In this document: in pieces, positions 53,084 to 61,537 of the stretch
Numbering within the stretch: position 1 is the first letter of the stretch
Layout of the letters: each line of letters begins with the position of its first letter
NCBI RefSeq assembly: GCF_017349075.1
Contig: NZ_JAFMOF010000005.1
Span: 372,001-436,000 of the forward strand
DNA: 64,000 nucleotides
From: Streptomyces triculaminicus
Lineage (GTDB): Bacteria; Actinomycetota; Actinomycetes; Streptomycetales; Streptomycetaceae
Reading direction: 5' to 3'
Notes under the pieces: generated by a model
The model's database searches: none
What the model saw: the letters and a program-made list of their open reading frames with translations, nothing else
What the model was told of the DNA's origin: nothing
Program-made: the position numbers and the translations under genes

Positions 53084-53201
53084 CGGCGAGCACGGACAAG
53101 GGGGTGCCCCGCGGCCGGGGAACGACCCGGGCCACCGCTCACGCCACGACGCGGGTACGGTCGTACAAGCCAACCGCACCCCGAAGGGACGCCGCATCCC
53201 G

Positions 53202-53783
53202 ATGCCCCCCGAGCCGCTGACCCCGGACCGAATCCTCGAAGCCACCGAGGACGTGCTGCGCCGCTACGGCCCCGCCAAGGCCACCGTGGTCGACGTGGCC
53301 CGCGCGCTCGGTGTCAGTCACGGCAGCGTCTACCGCCACTTCGCCAGCAAGGCCGCGCTGCGGGAGGCGGTCACCGAGCGCTGGCTCGCCCAGTCGCACG
53401 CCGCGCTCTCGGCCCTGGCCGACGCTCAGGGTCCGGCCGAAGGACGGCTGCGGGAGTGGCTGACGGCGCTCTTCGAGGCCAAGCGCCGCAAGGCGGGCGA
53501 CGACCCTGAGCTGTTCGCGATGTACATGGTCCTGGTCGGCGAGAACAGCACCACCGTCGAACGGCACATGGAAACGATGATCGAGCAGCTCGCCCGGATC
53601 ATCGAAGGCGGCGTGGGCGAGGGCGAGTTCCGGCCCGTCGAGCCCACGACCGCCGCCCGCGCGGTGTGGGACGCGAGCAATCGCTTCCACGACCCGGCCT
53701 ACGCGCCGGAGTGGTCGCGGCCCGGCATCGAGACGGCGTTCGAAGCGGTGTGCGACCTGGTCCTGCGCGGCCTGCACGCGTAG
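53202..53783 (+). CDS. TetR-family transcriptional regulator
   Basis: The 193-residue protein has the TetR HTH (TPDRILEATEDVLRRYGPAKATVVDVARALGVSHGSVYRHFASKAALREAVTERWL) and an all-helical ligand domain. It lies 118 bases after the aldo/keto reductase gene. It may bind the palindrome at 51970-52003, or the small repeat GTACG-GT-CGTAC at 53155-53166 in its own upstream region. The AAGGGA before the ATG is a fair ribosome site. It ends 38 bases from the convergent response regulator gene. Confidence 0.92.
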   Translation: MPPEPLTPDRILEATEDVLRRYGPAKATVVDVARALGVSHGSVYRHFASKAALREAVTERWLAQSHAALSALADAQGPAEGRLREWLTALFEAKRRKAGDDPELFAMYMVLVGENSTTVERHMETMIEQLARIIEGGVGEGEFRPVEPTTAARAVWDASNRFHDPAYAPEWSRPGIETAFEAVCDLVLRGLHA

Positions 53784-53821
53784 ACCCGCACGCGGAGTCC
53801 CCCACGCGCGGAAAGGGCCCG

Positions 53822-54466
53822 TCAGCTCACGCCGAGGAACCGCAGCACCGCCAGCACCCGCCGGTGGTCGGCCTCGGCCTTCGGCAGGTCGAGCTTCGCC
53901 AGAATGCTGTTGATGTGCTTGGCCACCGCACTCTCGCTGATGACCAGGTGCCCGGCGATGCCCGCGTTGGACCGGCCCTCGGCCATCGACGCGAGCACCT
54001 CCCGCTCACGCGCCGTCAGCCGGTCCAGCGGGTCGCTGTGCCGCCGCGTCAGCAGCTGCGCGACCACCTGCGGATCGAGCGCCGTGCCGCCGGCCGCCAC
54101 GCGCCGCAGCGCCTCGATGAACTCCTCGACGTCCGCGACGCGTTGCTTGAGCAGGTAGCCGAAGCCGGCGGTGTCGCCGGTGAGCAGGTCGGTGGCATAG
54201 CGCTCCTCCACGTACTGCGACAGCAGCAGCACCGCCGTGGCGGGCCACCGGGCGCGCAGCGTGAGCGCGGCCCGGACGCCCTCGTCGGTGTAGCCCGGCG
54301 GCATCCGCACGTCGAGCACGGCGAGGTCGGGTTCGTGCAGCTCGACCGCCGCCAGCAGGGCCTCCGCGTCGCCGGCCTCCGCCACCACCTCGAAACCGGC
54401 CGCCTGGAGGACCCTCACCAGGCCCACGCGGAGCAGAACGGAATCCTCGGCGATCACGGCGCGCAC
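53822..54466 (-). CDS. NarL/FixJ-family response regulator
   Basis: The 214-residue protein has a receiver with acidic pair near residues 7-8 (IAEDSVLLR), phosphoacceptor Asp52 (AVLDVRMPPGYTDEG) and the Lys in GYLLKQRV. The LuxR HTH lies at about residues 150-205 (LTAREREVLASMAEGRSNAGIAGHLVISESAVAKHINSILAKL). The MPPGYTDEG form of the receiver is typical of a widespread Streptomyces subgroup. It overlaps the kinase gene by 13 bases, so both are co-translated. Targets are unknown. Confidence 0.93.
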   Translation of the reverse strand: MRAVIAEDSVLLRVGLVRVLQAAGFEVVAEAGDAEALLAAVELHEPDLAVLDVRMPPGYTDEGVRAALTLRARWPATAVLLLSQYVEERYATDLLTGDTAGFGYLLKQRVADVEEFIEALRRVAAGGTALDPQVVAQLLTRRHSDPLDRLTAREREVLASMAEGRSNAGIAGHLVISESAVAKHINSILAKLDLPKAEADHRRVLAVLRFLGVS

Positions 54467-55662
54467 GGCAGCTCCACGGTCACTACGGTCGGGCCCCCCG
54501 CGGGGCTGCTGATCGAGAACGTGCCGTCGACCGACGCGACCCGCTTGGCCAGCCCGGCCAGCCCCGTGCCGCCCGAGGGATCGGCACCGCCCACGCCGTC
54601 GTCGGAGACGACGACGATCAGTATCCCGCCCGCGCGTTCGACCCGGACCTCCGCCCCCGCCGCCCGCGCGTGCTTGACGACGTTGGCGAGCGCCTCGGAG
54701 ACGACGAAGTAGGCGACGGCCTCGATCGCGGGGGCGGGCCGCTCCGCCAGGTCCACCCGTACCCGCACGGGCAGCGGCGCCCGTTCCGCGAGCCCGGACA
54801 GGGCGGCGTCCAGGCCCCGGTCCTCCAGGACGGCCGGGTGCAGCCCGCGCACCAGGTCCTGCAGTTCGGCGATGGCCTCCTTCGCCTCGCGGTGCGCCTC
54901 GTCGATCACCTTGCGCGCGTCCTCGGACAGGTCGGGCATCGTGACCTTGGCCAGCCCCAGGTTGACCGCGAGCGACACCAGCCGCTGCTGGGCGCCGTCG
55001 TGCAGGTCGCGCTCGATGCGCCGGCGTTCGGCGTCCGCCGCGTCCACGACGCCGGCCCGGGCCTCGGTGACCTCCTCCACCCGGCGCCGCAGCCGGTCGG
55101 CCGGGCTGGGCCCCAGCAGGTCCGGTGCGATACGGGTGTCGAGCCGGACGAGGGCCCCGGAGAGCCAGGCCGCCGCGTACAGCCCGGCGATCCCGGCGGC
55201 GGTGAGGTAGCCGGCCTGGACCGTGTAGCCGGCCTGTGCCAGCCGGGTCTCCGGCGGCAGGGCCCAGATCCAGACGTAGACGGTGGCGGCCACCGCGGAG
55301 GCCGCCCACAGCGTCAGCACGCAGGCGCCGCCCGCGGCGATCAGCGGCCCCGCGACCAGGTGGTACCGCACCTGCCGCCACGACCAGCGCCGGCCGGCCG
55401 CCGGTATCCCCACCCCGAGCCGGGAGTGGAACCGCGCCGCCTGCATCCGGGTCAGCACCGGCGACGCCGCCCCGATCACGGTGAGGCACGCGAGCACCGC
55501 CACCACACAGCTCAGCGCCTTCGTGGGGCCGCCGTTCAGCCACGGCACGGCGAGGACGAGGAGCGCGGCGGTCTGGATCAGCGCACCGACGGCGAGGAAG
55601 GCGGTGGCGCGGCCCGCGCCCTCGAAGGGGCGCAGGAGCGGGACAGGGTGGGGCTTTCGCAT
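54454..55662 (-). CDS. NarL-type two-component sensor histidine kinase
   Basis: The 402-residue protein has four membrane helices in residues 20-170. A HisKA_3 helix (ERRRIERDLHDGAQQRLVSLAVNLGLAK) holds His221, and the HATPase_c domain has the N-box SEALANVVKHA and G-boxes SDDGVGGADPSGGTGLAGLAKRV. The DLHDGAQQ type of HisKA_3 differs from the ELHDVVAHH type of the kinase at 1778, so the two systems belong to separate subgroups. No large sensor loop is present. It is transcribed with the response regulator. Confidence 0.93.
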   Translation of the reverse strand: MRKPHPVPLLRPFEGAGRATAFLAVGALIQTAALLVLAVPWLNGGPTKALSCVVAVLACLTVIGAASPVLTRMQAARFHSRLGVGIPAAGRRWSWRQVRYHLVAGPLIAAGGACVLTLWAASAVAATVYVWIWALPPETRLAQAGYTVQAGYLTAAGIAGLYAAAWLSGALVRLDTRIAPDLLGPSPADRLRRRVEEVTEARAGVVDAADAERRRIERDLHDGAQQRLVSLAVNLGLAKVTMPDLSEDARKVIDEAHREAKEAIAELQDLVRGLHPAVLEDRGLDAALSGLAERAPLPVRVRVDLAERPAPAIEAVAYFVVSEALANVVKHARAAGAEVRVERAGGILIVVVSDDGVGGADPSGGTGLAGLAKRVASVDGTFSISSPAGGPTVVTVELPCAP

Positions 55663-55763
55663 GCGTCACACGGTATGTGCGCAGGTCAGGCGGGTCGATG
55701 GCAGTGATGACCGGACCGGGGGTGAAGCCAGTGCCACCCCCGCTCCCCGGTGCCCCCGACGCC

Positions 55764-55799
55764 GGAGGCCCGGCGCCCCCGAGGGGGTGCCGGGCCTCC
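55764..55799 (-). terminator. Terminator of glyS
   Basis: The 11-bp arms GGAGGCCCGGC (55764-55774) and GCCGGGCCTCC (55789-55799) enclose a second G/C-rich helix. It lies 30 bases beyond the glyS stop. Confidence 0.75.
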
Positions 55800-55828
55800 G
55801 TGGAGTGCCGTGGCAGCAGCCTGCCGCG

Positions 55829-57211
55829 TCAGCAGCCCAGCAGACGGGCGCCCAGGTAGGACTGGATCTGGTCCAGCGAGACGCGCTCCTGCTTCATGGT
55901 GTCGCGCTCGCGGACGGTGACCGCGTTGTCCTCGAGGGTGTCGAAGTCGACGGTGACGCAGAACGGCGTGCCGATCTCGTCCTGGCGACGGTAGCGGCGG
56001 CCGATGGCGCCGGCGTCGTCGAACTCGATGTTCCAGTGCTGGCGCAGGTCGGCGGCCAGGCCCTTGGCCTTCGGGGACAGCTCCGGGTTGCGGGACAGCG
56101 GCAGGACCGCGACCTTGACCGGGGACAGGCGCGGGTCGAGGCGCAGGACGGTGCGCTTCTCCAGCTTGCCCTTGGCGTTGGGGGCCTCGTCCTCGACATA
56201 GGCGTCGAGCAGGAAGGCGAGCATGGTGCGGCCGACACCGGCGGCGGGCTCGATGACGTACGGGGTCCAGCGCTCGCCGGCTTCCTGGTCGAAGAACGAC
56301 AGGTCCTGGCCGGAGGCCTTGGCGTGGGCGCCCAGGTCGTAGTCGGTGCGGTTGGCGACGCCCTCGAGCTCGCCCCACTCGTTGCCGCCGAACTGGAAGC
56401 GGTACTCGATGTCAGCGGTGCGCTTGGAGTAGTGGGAGAGCTTCTCCGCGGGGTGCTCGTACCACCGCATGTTCTCCTCGCGCAGGCCGAGACCGGTGTA
56501 CCAGTTCCAGCGCTGCTCCATCCAGTACTCCTGCCACGTCTCGTCCTCGCCCGGCTTGACGAAGAACTCCATCTCCATCTGCTCGAACTCGCGAGTGCGG
56601 AAGATGAAGTTGCCGGGCGTGATCTCGTTGCGGAAGGACTTGCCCATCTGGGCGATGCCGAAGGGCGGCTTCCGGCGCGAGGTCTGCTGGACCTGGGCGA
56701 AGTTGGTGAAGATGCCCTGGGCGGTCTCGGGGCGCAGGTAGGCGACCGAGCCGGAGTCCTGGGTGGGGCCGAGGTGCGTCGAGAGCAGGCCGGAGAACTG
56801 CTTGGGCTCGGTGAACTGACCCTTGTTGCCGCAGTTGGGGCAGTTGATGTCCGCGAGGCCGTTCTCGGGGAGCTTGTTGTGCTTGGCCTCGTACGCCTCC
56901 TCCAGGTGGTCCGCGCGGTAGCGCTTGTGGCAGGAGGTGCACTCGGTCAGCGGGTCTGAGAAGGTGGCGACGTGGCCGGAGGCCACCCACACCTCGGAGG
57001 CCAGGATCACCGACGAGTCGATACCGACGACGTCCTCGCGCGAGGTGACCATGTAGCGCCACCACTGGCGCTTGATGTTCTCCTTGAGCTCCACACCGAG
57101 CGGTCCGTAATCCCAGGCGGCACGCTGACCGCCGTAGATCTCACTGCACGGAAAAACAAAGCCACGGCGCTTGCTCAGGCTGACGATGGTGTCGATCTTG
57201 TCGGCGGCCAC
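55829..57211 (-). CDS. glyS: Glycine--tRNA ligase (class II, dimeric type)
   Basis: The 460-residue enzyme charges tRNA-Gly. It begins DTIVSLSKRRGFVFPCSEIYGGQRAAWDYGPLG, has a Cys4 zinc site (CTSCHKRY and CPNCGNKG), class II motif 2 (FRNEITPGNFIFRTREFEQME) and motif 3 (GVGRTMLAFL), plus the anticodon-binding domain at the C-terminus. Some actinobacteria label this alpha-2-type single-chain enzyme glyQS. The GTG at 57211 is preceded by GAAGAGAG. It is divergent from znuA across the Zur boxes. Confidence 0.96.
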   Translation of the reverse strand: MAADKIDTIVSLSKRRGFVFPCSEIYGGQRAAWDYGPLGVELKENIKRQWWRYMVTSREDVVGIDSSVILASEVWVASGHVATFSDPLTECTSCHKRYRADHLEEAYEAKHNKLPENGLADINCPNCGNKGQFTEPKQFSGLLSTHLGPTQDSGSVAYLRPETAQGIFTNFAQVQQTSRRKPPFGIAQMGKSFRNEITPGNFIFRTREFEQMEMEFFVKPGEDETWQEYWMEQRWNWYTGLGLREENMRWYEHPAEKLSHYSKRTADIEYRFQFGGNEWGELEGVANRTDYDLGAHAKASGQDLSFFDQEAGERWTPYVIEPAAGVGRTMLAFLLDAYVEDEAPNAKGKLEKRTVLRLDPRLSPVKVAVLPLSRNPELSPKAKGLAADLRQHWNIEFDDAGAIGRRYRRQDEIGTPFCVTVDFDTLEDNAVTVRERDTMKQERVSLDQIQSYLGARLLGC

Positions 57212-57339
57212 GGTGCTCTCTTCATTGCGACGACGAACAGCGAATGGTTCAGGTTACCGGCGCTGCACCCCCTCTCATCAAATCGGCTCTGGCCTTGGCT
57301 TGACCCTTCCAGCCAGACCAGGACGACCCGGGCCGCTGT

Positions 57340-57354
57340 TGACAATCGTTTCCA
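57340..57354 (+). promoter_or_regulatory. Zur-like box 1
   Basis: TGACAATCGTTTCCA resembles the Streptomyces Zur box consensus (TGAAAATGATTTTCA, from memory) at 11 of 15 positions. It overlaps a good -35 TTGACA (57339-57344) of the znuA promoter. Confidence 0.65.
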
Positions 57355-57361
57355 CTTTTGT

Positions 57362-57376
57362 TGAAAATGAGTGTCA
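57362..57376 (+). promoter_or_regulatory. Zur-like box 2
   Basis: TGAAAATGAGTGTCA matches the Zur consensus well. Its centre is 22 bases from box 1, two helix turns. It covers the -10 (GAAAAT, 57363-57368, 18 bases from TTGACA) and ends at the proposed znuA start, so Zur binding would block transcription. Confidence 0.8.
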
Positions 57377-58380
57377 TGAACGTACGTCCGATCCGCCCCT
57401 TTCCTTCCTCCCGCCGTCGAATAACCACCGCCGCCGTCGCCCTCGCCGCGACGCTGGGCCTGGTGACCCTCTCCGCGTGCTCCGCCGTGAGCTCCGACGG
57501 CCGGACCGAGGACGGGAAGCTGAAGGTCGTGGCGTCGTTCTACCCGATGGAGTTCCTGGCGCAGGAGATCGGCGGCGAGCACGTCAGCGTCACCGGCCTC
57601 ACCAAGCCCGGCGTCGAGCCGCACGACCTGGAGCTCACCCCCCGGCAGACCGGCTCCCTCGCCGACGCCGGGGCGATCGTCTACCTCAAGGGCCTCCAGC
57701 CCGCCGTGGACACCGCCGTCGACCAGTCCGGAAACAAGCACGTCGCCGACGCGGCCTCGCTCACCCGGCTGGAAGAGCACGGCACCGCCGTCGAGGGCGA
57801 CGAGCCCGGCCACGGGGAGGAAGGCGCCCACGAGGGCCACGAGCACCACGAGGCGGGCGGCGCCGACCCCCACGTATGGCTCGACCCGCTGAAGTACGCC
57901 GAGGTCGCCAAGGGCGTCGCCAAGACCCTCGGCTCGGCCGACCCCGACCACGCGCGCGACTACGACAAGAACGCCGCCGCCCTGGCCGACCGGCTCCACG
58001 CGCTGGACAGGAAGTACACCGAGGGCCTGAAGAACCGCGCCTCGGGCGTCTTCGTCACCACCCACGCCGCCTTCGGCTACCTCGCCGAGCGCTACGGCCT
58101 GGACCAGGAGGCCATCGGCGGCCTCGACCCGGAGTCCGAGCCCAGCGCCGCCCGGATGAAGGACCTCCACGCCCTGGTCAAGGACCACCACGTGGGCACG
58201 GTCTTCTTCGAGACCCTCGCCAGCCCCAAGACCGCCCGTACCCTGGCGAAGGACCTCGGCCTCAGGACCGACGTGCTCGACCCCGTCGAGGGCATCACCG
58301 ACGACTCCAAGGGACGCGACTACTTCGGCGTCATGGAGTCCAACCTCACCGCCCTGCAGAAGGCGCTCGGCACCAAGTGA
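57376..58380 (+). CDS. znuA: Zinc ABC transporter substrate-binding lipoprotein
   Basis: The 334-residue protein binds zinc outside the cell. The signal ends in the lipobox LSAC (Cys35). The cluster A-I/ZnuA fold has the metal His in KPGVEPHDLELTP, the His/Glu-rich loop GHGEEGAHEGHEHHEAGG, a second His in DPHVWLDPLK, a third in VTTHAAFGYLAERYG and the late GIDPESEPS-like block (GLDPESEPSAAR). ATG at 57376 lies right after the predicted start site of transcription, so it may be leaderless; ATG at 57367 is an alternative. It opens the znuA-znuC-znuB run. Confidence 0.95.
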   Translation: MNVRPIRPFPSSRRRITTAAVALAATLGLVTLSACSAVSSDGRTEDGKLKVVASFYPMEFLAQEIGGEHVSVTGLTKPGVEPHDLELTPRQTGSLADAGAIVYLKGLQPAVDTAVDQSGNKHVADAASLTRLEEHGTAVEGDEPGHGEEGAHEGHEHHEAGGADPHVWLDPLKYAEVAKGVAKTLGSADPDHARDYDKNAAALADRLHALDRKYTEGLKNRASGVFVTTHAAFGYLAERYGLDQEAIGGLDPESEPSAARMKDLHALVKDHHVGTVFFETLASPKTARTLAKDLGLRTDVLDPVEGITDDSKGRDYFGVMESNLTALQKALGTK

Positions 58381-58415
58381 GCGCATCCGAGGAGACCAGC
58401 CACGAGGAGATCAGC

Positions 58416-59183
58416 ATGGAGCAGCCCGTCATATCCCTGCGCGGCGCCACCGCCTCGCTCGGCTCGCGCCCGGTGCTCCGCGGCGTCGACCTGACCGTGC
58501 GACGCGGCGAGGTCGTCGCGCTGCTCGGCGCCAACGGCTCCGGCAAGTCCACGGCCGTCCGCTCGATCGTCGGACAGGTCCCGCTCACCGGCGGTGAGCT
58601 GGAGCTCTTCGGCACCCCGCGCCGCCGCTTCCGCCAGTGGTCGCGCGTCGGCTACGTACCGCAGCGCACCACCGCCGCCGGCGGCGTGCCCGCCACCGTC
58701 CGCGAGGTCGTCTCGGCCGGGCGGCTGGCCCGTACGAAGCTGGGGCCGACTCGCAGGGCCGACCGGGAGGCCGTGCACAAGGCCCTCGAGCTGGTCGGCA
58801 TGGCGGACCGGGCCAAGGACTCCGTCGACGCCCTCTCCGGCGGCCAGCACCAGCGGGTGCTCATCGCCCGCGCGCTGGCCGTCGAGCCCGAGCTGCTGAT
58901 CATGGACGAGCCGATGGCCGGCGTCGACCTCGCCAGCCAGGAGGTGCTCGCCGGCGCCCTGCGCGAGGAGGTCGCCCGCGGCACCACGGTCCTGCTGGTC
59001 CTGCACGAGCTCGGCCCGCTGGAGCCGCTCATCGACCGCGCGGTCGTGCTCCGCGACGGCTGCGTCGTCCACGACGGGCCCCCGCCCCAGGCCGTGGGCC
59101 AGCACGCGCTGCCCGGCCACGACCATGTACACCCGCACGCCGACCCGGCCGCGGAACCGATCCGGACAGGGCTGCTGACCTGA
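58416..59183 (+). CDS. znuC: Zinc ABC transporter ATP-binding protein
   Basis: The 255-residue ATPase has Walker A GANGSGKSTAV, signature LSGGQHQRVLIARAL, Walker B LLIMDEPMAGVD and the switch His in LVLHELGPL. A His-rich tail (HALPGHDHVHPHADP) is typical of ZnuC. GAGGAG lies 6 bases before the ATG at 58416; a GTG at 58377 that overlaps the znuA stop is an alternative. znuB overlaps by TGATG. It drives zinc import together with ZnuB. Confidence 0.95.
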   Translation: MEQPVISLRGATASLGSRPVLRGVDLTVRRGEVVALLGANGSGKSTAVRSIVGQVPLTGGELELFGTPRRRFRQWSRVGYVPQRTTAAGGVPATVREVVSAGRLARTKLGPTRRADREAVHKALELVGMADRAKDSVDALSGGQHQRVLIARALAVEPELLIMDEPMAGVDLASQEVLAGALREEVARGTTVLLVLHELGPLEPLIDRAVVLRDGCVVHDGPPPQAVGQHALPGHDHVHPHADPAAEPIRTGLLT

Positions 59184-60082
59184 TGGACATCCTCGAACTC
59201 GCCTTCATGCAGCGGGCGCTGCTCGCCGCCCTCCTGGTCGGCGTCACCGCCCCCGCCATCGGCGTCTACCTCGTCCAGCGCCGCCAGGCGCTGATGGGGG
59301 ACGGCATCGGCCACGTCGCCCTCACCGGCGTCGGCCTGGGCTTCCTCCTCAACACCAGCCCCGTGTGGGTGGCCACGGCCGTCTGCGTGGTGGGCGCGGT
59401 GGTCATGGAGCTCATCCGCTCGTACGGCAAGGCGCGCGGCGACATCGCTCTCGCCATGCTCTTCTACGGCGGCATGGCCGGCGGCGTGATGCTGATGGCG
59501 CTCTCGCCGCACGGCTCCAACGCCAACCTCACCACGTACCTCTTCGGGTCCATCACCACGGTCTCGGAGCAGGACATCGTGGCGATCTGCCTGCTCGCCG
59601 CGTTCGTCATCGTCACAACGATCGGGCTGCGCAGGCAGCTGTTCGCCATCTGCCAGGACGAGGAGTTCGCCCGCGTCACCGGTCTGCCGGTGCGGCTGCT
59701 GAACCTGCTGGTCGCCGTCACCGCCGCCGTGACCGTCACCGTCGCCATGCGCGTGGTCGGCCTGCTGCTGGTCAGCGCCCTGATGGTGATTCCCGTGGCG
59801 GCCTCCCAGCAGATCACCCGCAGCTTCGCCACGACCTTCGCGCTCGCCGTGGCCATCGGCGTGCTGGTGACCCTTTCGGGCACCGTCACCTCCTACTACG
59901 TGGACGTGCCCTCCGGCGCCACGATCGTGCTGCTGGCCATCGGCGTCTTCATCGCCCTGACCCTGCTGGCCGCCCCGCTGGCGAGGAAACGGGCCGACAA
60001 GGCGGCCCTGGCCGAGCGCTGCACACTCGAGGACGCCGTGGCCCCCGGCGTCCCCGGGACGGCCGACGACGTCCGCGTCTGA
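59183..60082 (+). CDS. znuB: Zinc ABC transporter permease
   Basis: The 299-residue protein has eight or nine membrane helices of the ABC-3 family: QRALLAALLVGVTAPAIGVYLVQRRQALMGDGIGHVALTGVGLGF (with the EAA-like DGIGHVAL block), LTTYLFGSITTVSEQD and AMRVVGLLLVSALMVIPVAASQ. It forms the channel for zinc. The start overlaps the znuC stop (TGATG). zur follows 84 bases later. Confidence 0.95.
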   Translation: MDILELAFMQRALLAALLVGVTAPAIGVYLVQRRQALMGDGIGHVALTGVGLGFLLNTSPVWVATAVCVVGAVVMELIRSYGKARGDIALAMLFYGGMAGGVMLMALSPHGSNANLTTYLFGSITTVSEQDIVAICLLAAFVIVTTIGLRRQLFAICQDEEFARVTGLPVRLLNLLVAVTAAVTVTVAMRVVGLLLVSALMVIPVAASQQITRSFATTFALAVAIGVLVTLSGTVTSYYVDVPSGATIVLLAIGVFIALTLLAAPLARKRADKAALAERCTLEDAVAPGVPGTADDVRV

Positions 60083-60166
60083 CGAGCCTGCCGGGCCCGC
60101 ACTCCGGGCCTGGCACAATTGGCGTGGCAACACGTGCGATGTTCTGGCCGTCCTGAGGAGGCAACT

Positions 60167-60586
60167 GTGGCGACCGCCGGACCCCCGGTACGCGGGCGAG
60201 CCACCAAGCAGCGGGCAGCGGTCGCGGCCGCGCTCGACGAGGTGGACGAGTTCCGCAGCGCGCAGGAGCTCCACGACATGCTCAGACACCGTGGCGCCTC
60301 GGTGGGGCTGACCACGGTCTACCGCACCCTGCAGTCCCTCGCCGACGCCGGCGAGGTCGACGTGCTGCGCACCAGCGAGGGCGAGTCCGTCTACCGCCGC
60401 TGCTCCAGCGGGCACCACCACCACCTGGTGTGCCGGCTGTGCGGCAAGGCGGTCGAGGTCGAGGGCCCGGCCGTCGAGAAGTGGGCCGACTCCATCGCGG
60501 AGGACCACGGCTTCGTCGACGTGGCCCACACCATCGAGATCTTCGGCACCTGCGGCGACTGCGCGGCGGCGCAGGCCAAGAGCTGA
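60167..60586 (+). CDS. zur: Zinc uptake regulator (Fur family)
   Basis: The 139-residue Fur-family repressor has a winged helix (RGRATKQRAAVAAALDEVDEFRSAQELHDMLRHRGASVGLTTVYRTLQSLADAGEVDV), the sensing-site block SGHHHHLVCRLCGKAVEVEG and the structural zinc Cys pairs CRLC and CGDC. Zn-bound Zur binds the boxes ahead of znuA. GAGGAGG lies before the GTG at 60167; the extra codons upstream do not fit the family. It is the last gene of the znu run and ends in a strong terminator. Confidence 0.95.
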   Translation: MATAGPPVRGRATKQRAAVAAALDEVDEFRSAQELHDMLRHRGASVGLTTVYRTLQSLADAGEVDVLRTSEGESVYRRCSSGHHHHLVCRLCGKAVEVEGPAVEKWADSIAEDHGFVDVAHTIEIFGTCGDCAAAQAKS

Positions 60587-60592
60587 CCTGAT

Positions 60593-60637
60593 ACGGCGAC
60601 TGCCCCGGACGTCTCGGACGTCCGGGGCAGTCGCCGT
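60593..60637. terminator. Bidirectional terminator of zur and uppS
   Basis: A perfect 21-bp stem (60593-60613 and 60617-60637) with a TCG loop is followed by TTCCC on the plus strand. It lies 7 bases after the zur stop and about 30 bases beyond the uppS stop. Confidence 0.9.
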
Positions 60638-60668
60638 TTCCCGTGCTAGACCCGCGGCAGGCGCGCGC

Positions 60669-61499
60669 TCATGCGGTGGTGGACTCCCCGTCCTCGACCG
60701 CGTTGGGGATGGCGCCGCCGAAGCGGCGGTCGCGCTGTGCGTACTCCAGGCAGGCGCGCCACAGGTCGCGGCGGTCGAAGTCGGGCCACAGGACGTCCTG
60801 GAAGACCATCTCGGCGTACGCGCTCTGCCAGATCAGGTAGTTGGACGTGCGCTGCTCGCCGGAGGGGCGCAGGAAGAGGTCCACGTCCGGCATGTCCGGG
60901 TAGTACATGTACTTCTGGAGGGTCTTCTCGCTGACCTTCGAGGGGTCGAGGCGGCCCGCCTTCACGTCCTCCGCCATCGCCTGCGCCGCGTCCGCGATCT
61001 CCGCCCGGCCGCCGTAGTTCATGCAGAAGTACAGCGTGAGCTTGTCGTTGTCCTTGGTCTGCTCCTGGGCGATCTGGAGCTCCTTGGCGACCGACTTCCA
61101 CAGCTTGGGCATCCGGCCGACCCAGCGCACCCGGATGCCGAGCGCGTCGAGCTGGTCGCGGGTCTTGCGGATGAAGTCGCGGTTGAAGTTCATCAGGAAG
61201 CGCACCTCGTCGGGCGAGCGCCTCCAGTTCTCGGTGGAGAAGGCGTAGAGGGAGATGCTGCCGACGCCCATCTCGATGGCGCCCTGCAGGACGTCCAGCA
61301 CGCGCTCGGCGCCGACCTTGTGGCCCTCGGTGCGCGGCAGGCCGCGCTCCTTGGCCCAGCGGCCGTTGCCGTCCATGACGATGGCCACGTGCCGGGGCAC
61401 CAGCTCACCGGGGATCTTCGGCGGCCGGGCGCCCGACGGGTGCGCGTCGGGGGTGCGGTACTCGCGTCGGGAACGGCCCAGAATCCCGCGTCGTGCCAT
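60669..61499 (-). CDS. uppS: Isoprenyl (undecaprenyl) diphosphate synthase, cis type
   Basis: The 276-residue enzyme adds isopentenyl units with cis geometry to make the lipid carrier for cell-wall synthesis. Family motifs are IVMDGNGRWAKERGLPRTEGH (catalytic Asp), SLYAFSTENWRRS, YGGRAEI and the C-terminal DLFLRPSGEQRTSNYLIWQSAYAEMVF block. GGAG precedes the ATG at 61499. recO lies 38 bases upstream on the same strand. Streptomyces have a second paralogue, so the chain length made here is not certain. Confidence 0.94.
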   Translation of the reverse strand: MARRGILGRSRREYRTPDAHPSGARPPKIPGELVPRHVAIVMDGNGRWAKERGLPRTEGHKVGAERVLDVLQGAIEMGVGSISLYAFSTENWRRSPDEVRFLMNFNRDFIRKTRDQLDALGIRVRWVGRMPKLWKSVAKELQIAQEQTKDNDKLTLYFCMNYGGRAEIADAAQAMAEDVKAGRLDPSKVSEKTLQKYMYYPDMPDVDLFLRPSGEQRTSNYLIWQSAYAEMVFQDVLWPDFDRRDLWRACLEYAQRDRRFGGAIPNAVEDGESTTA

Positions 61500-61537
61500 G
61501 GATGCCACTTCTCCTTGATCCCTGTCTTTTCGTTTCG

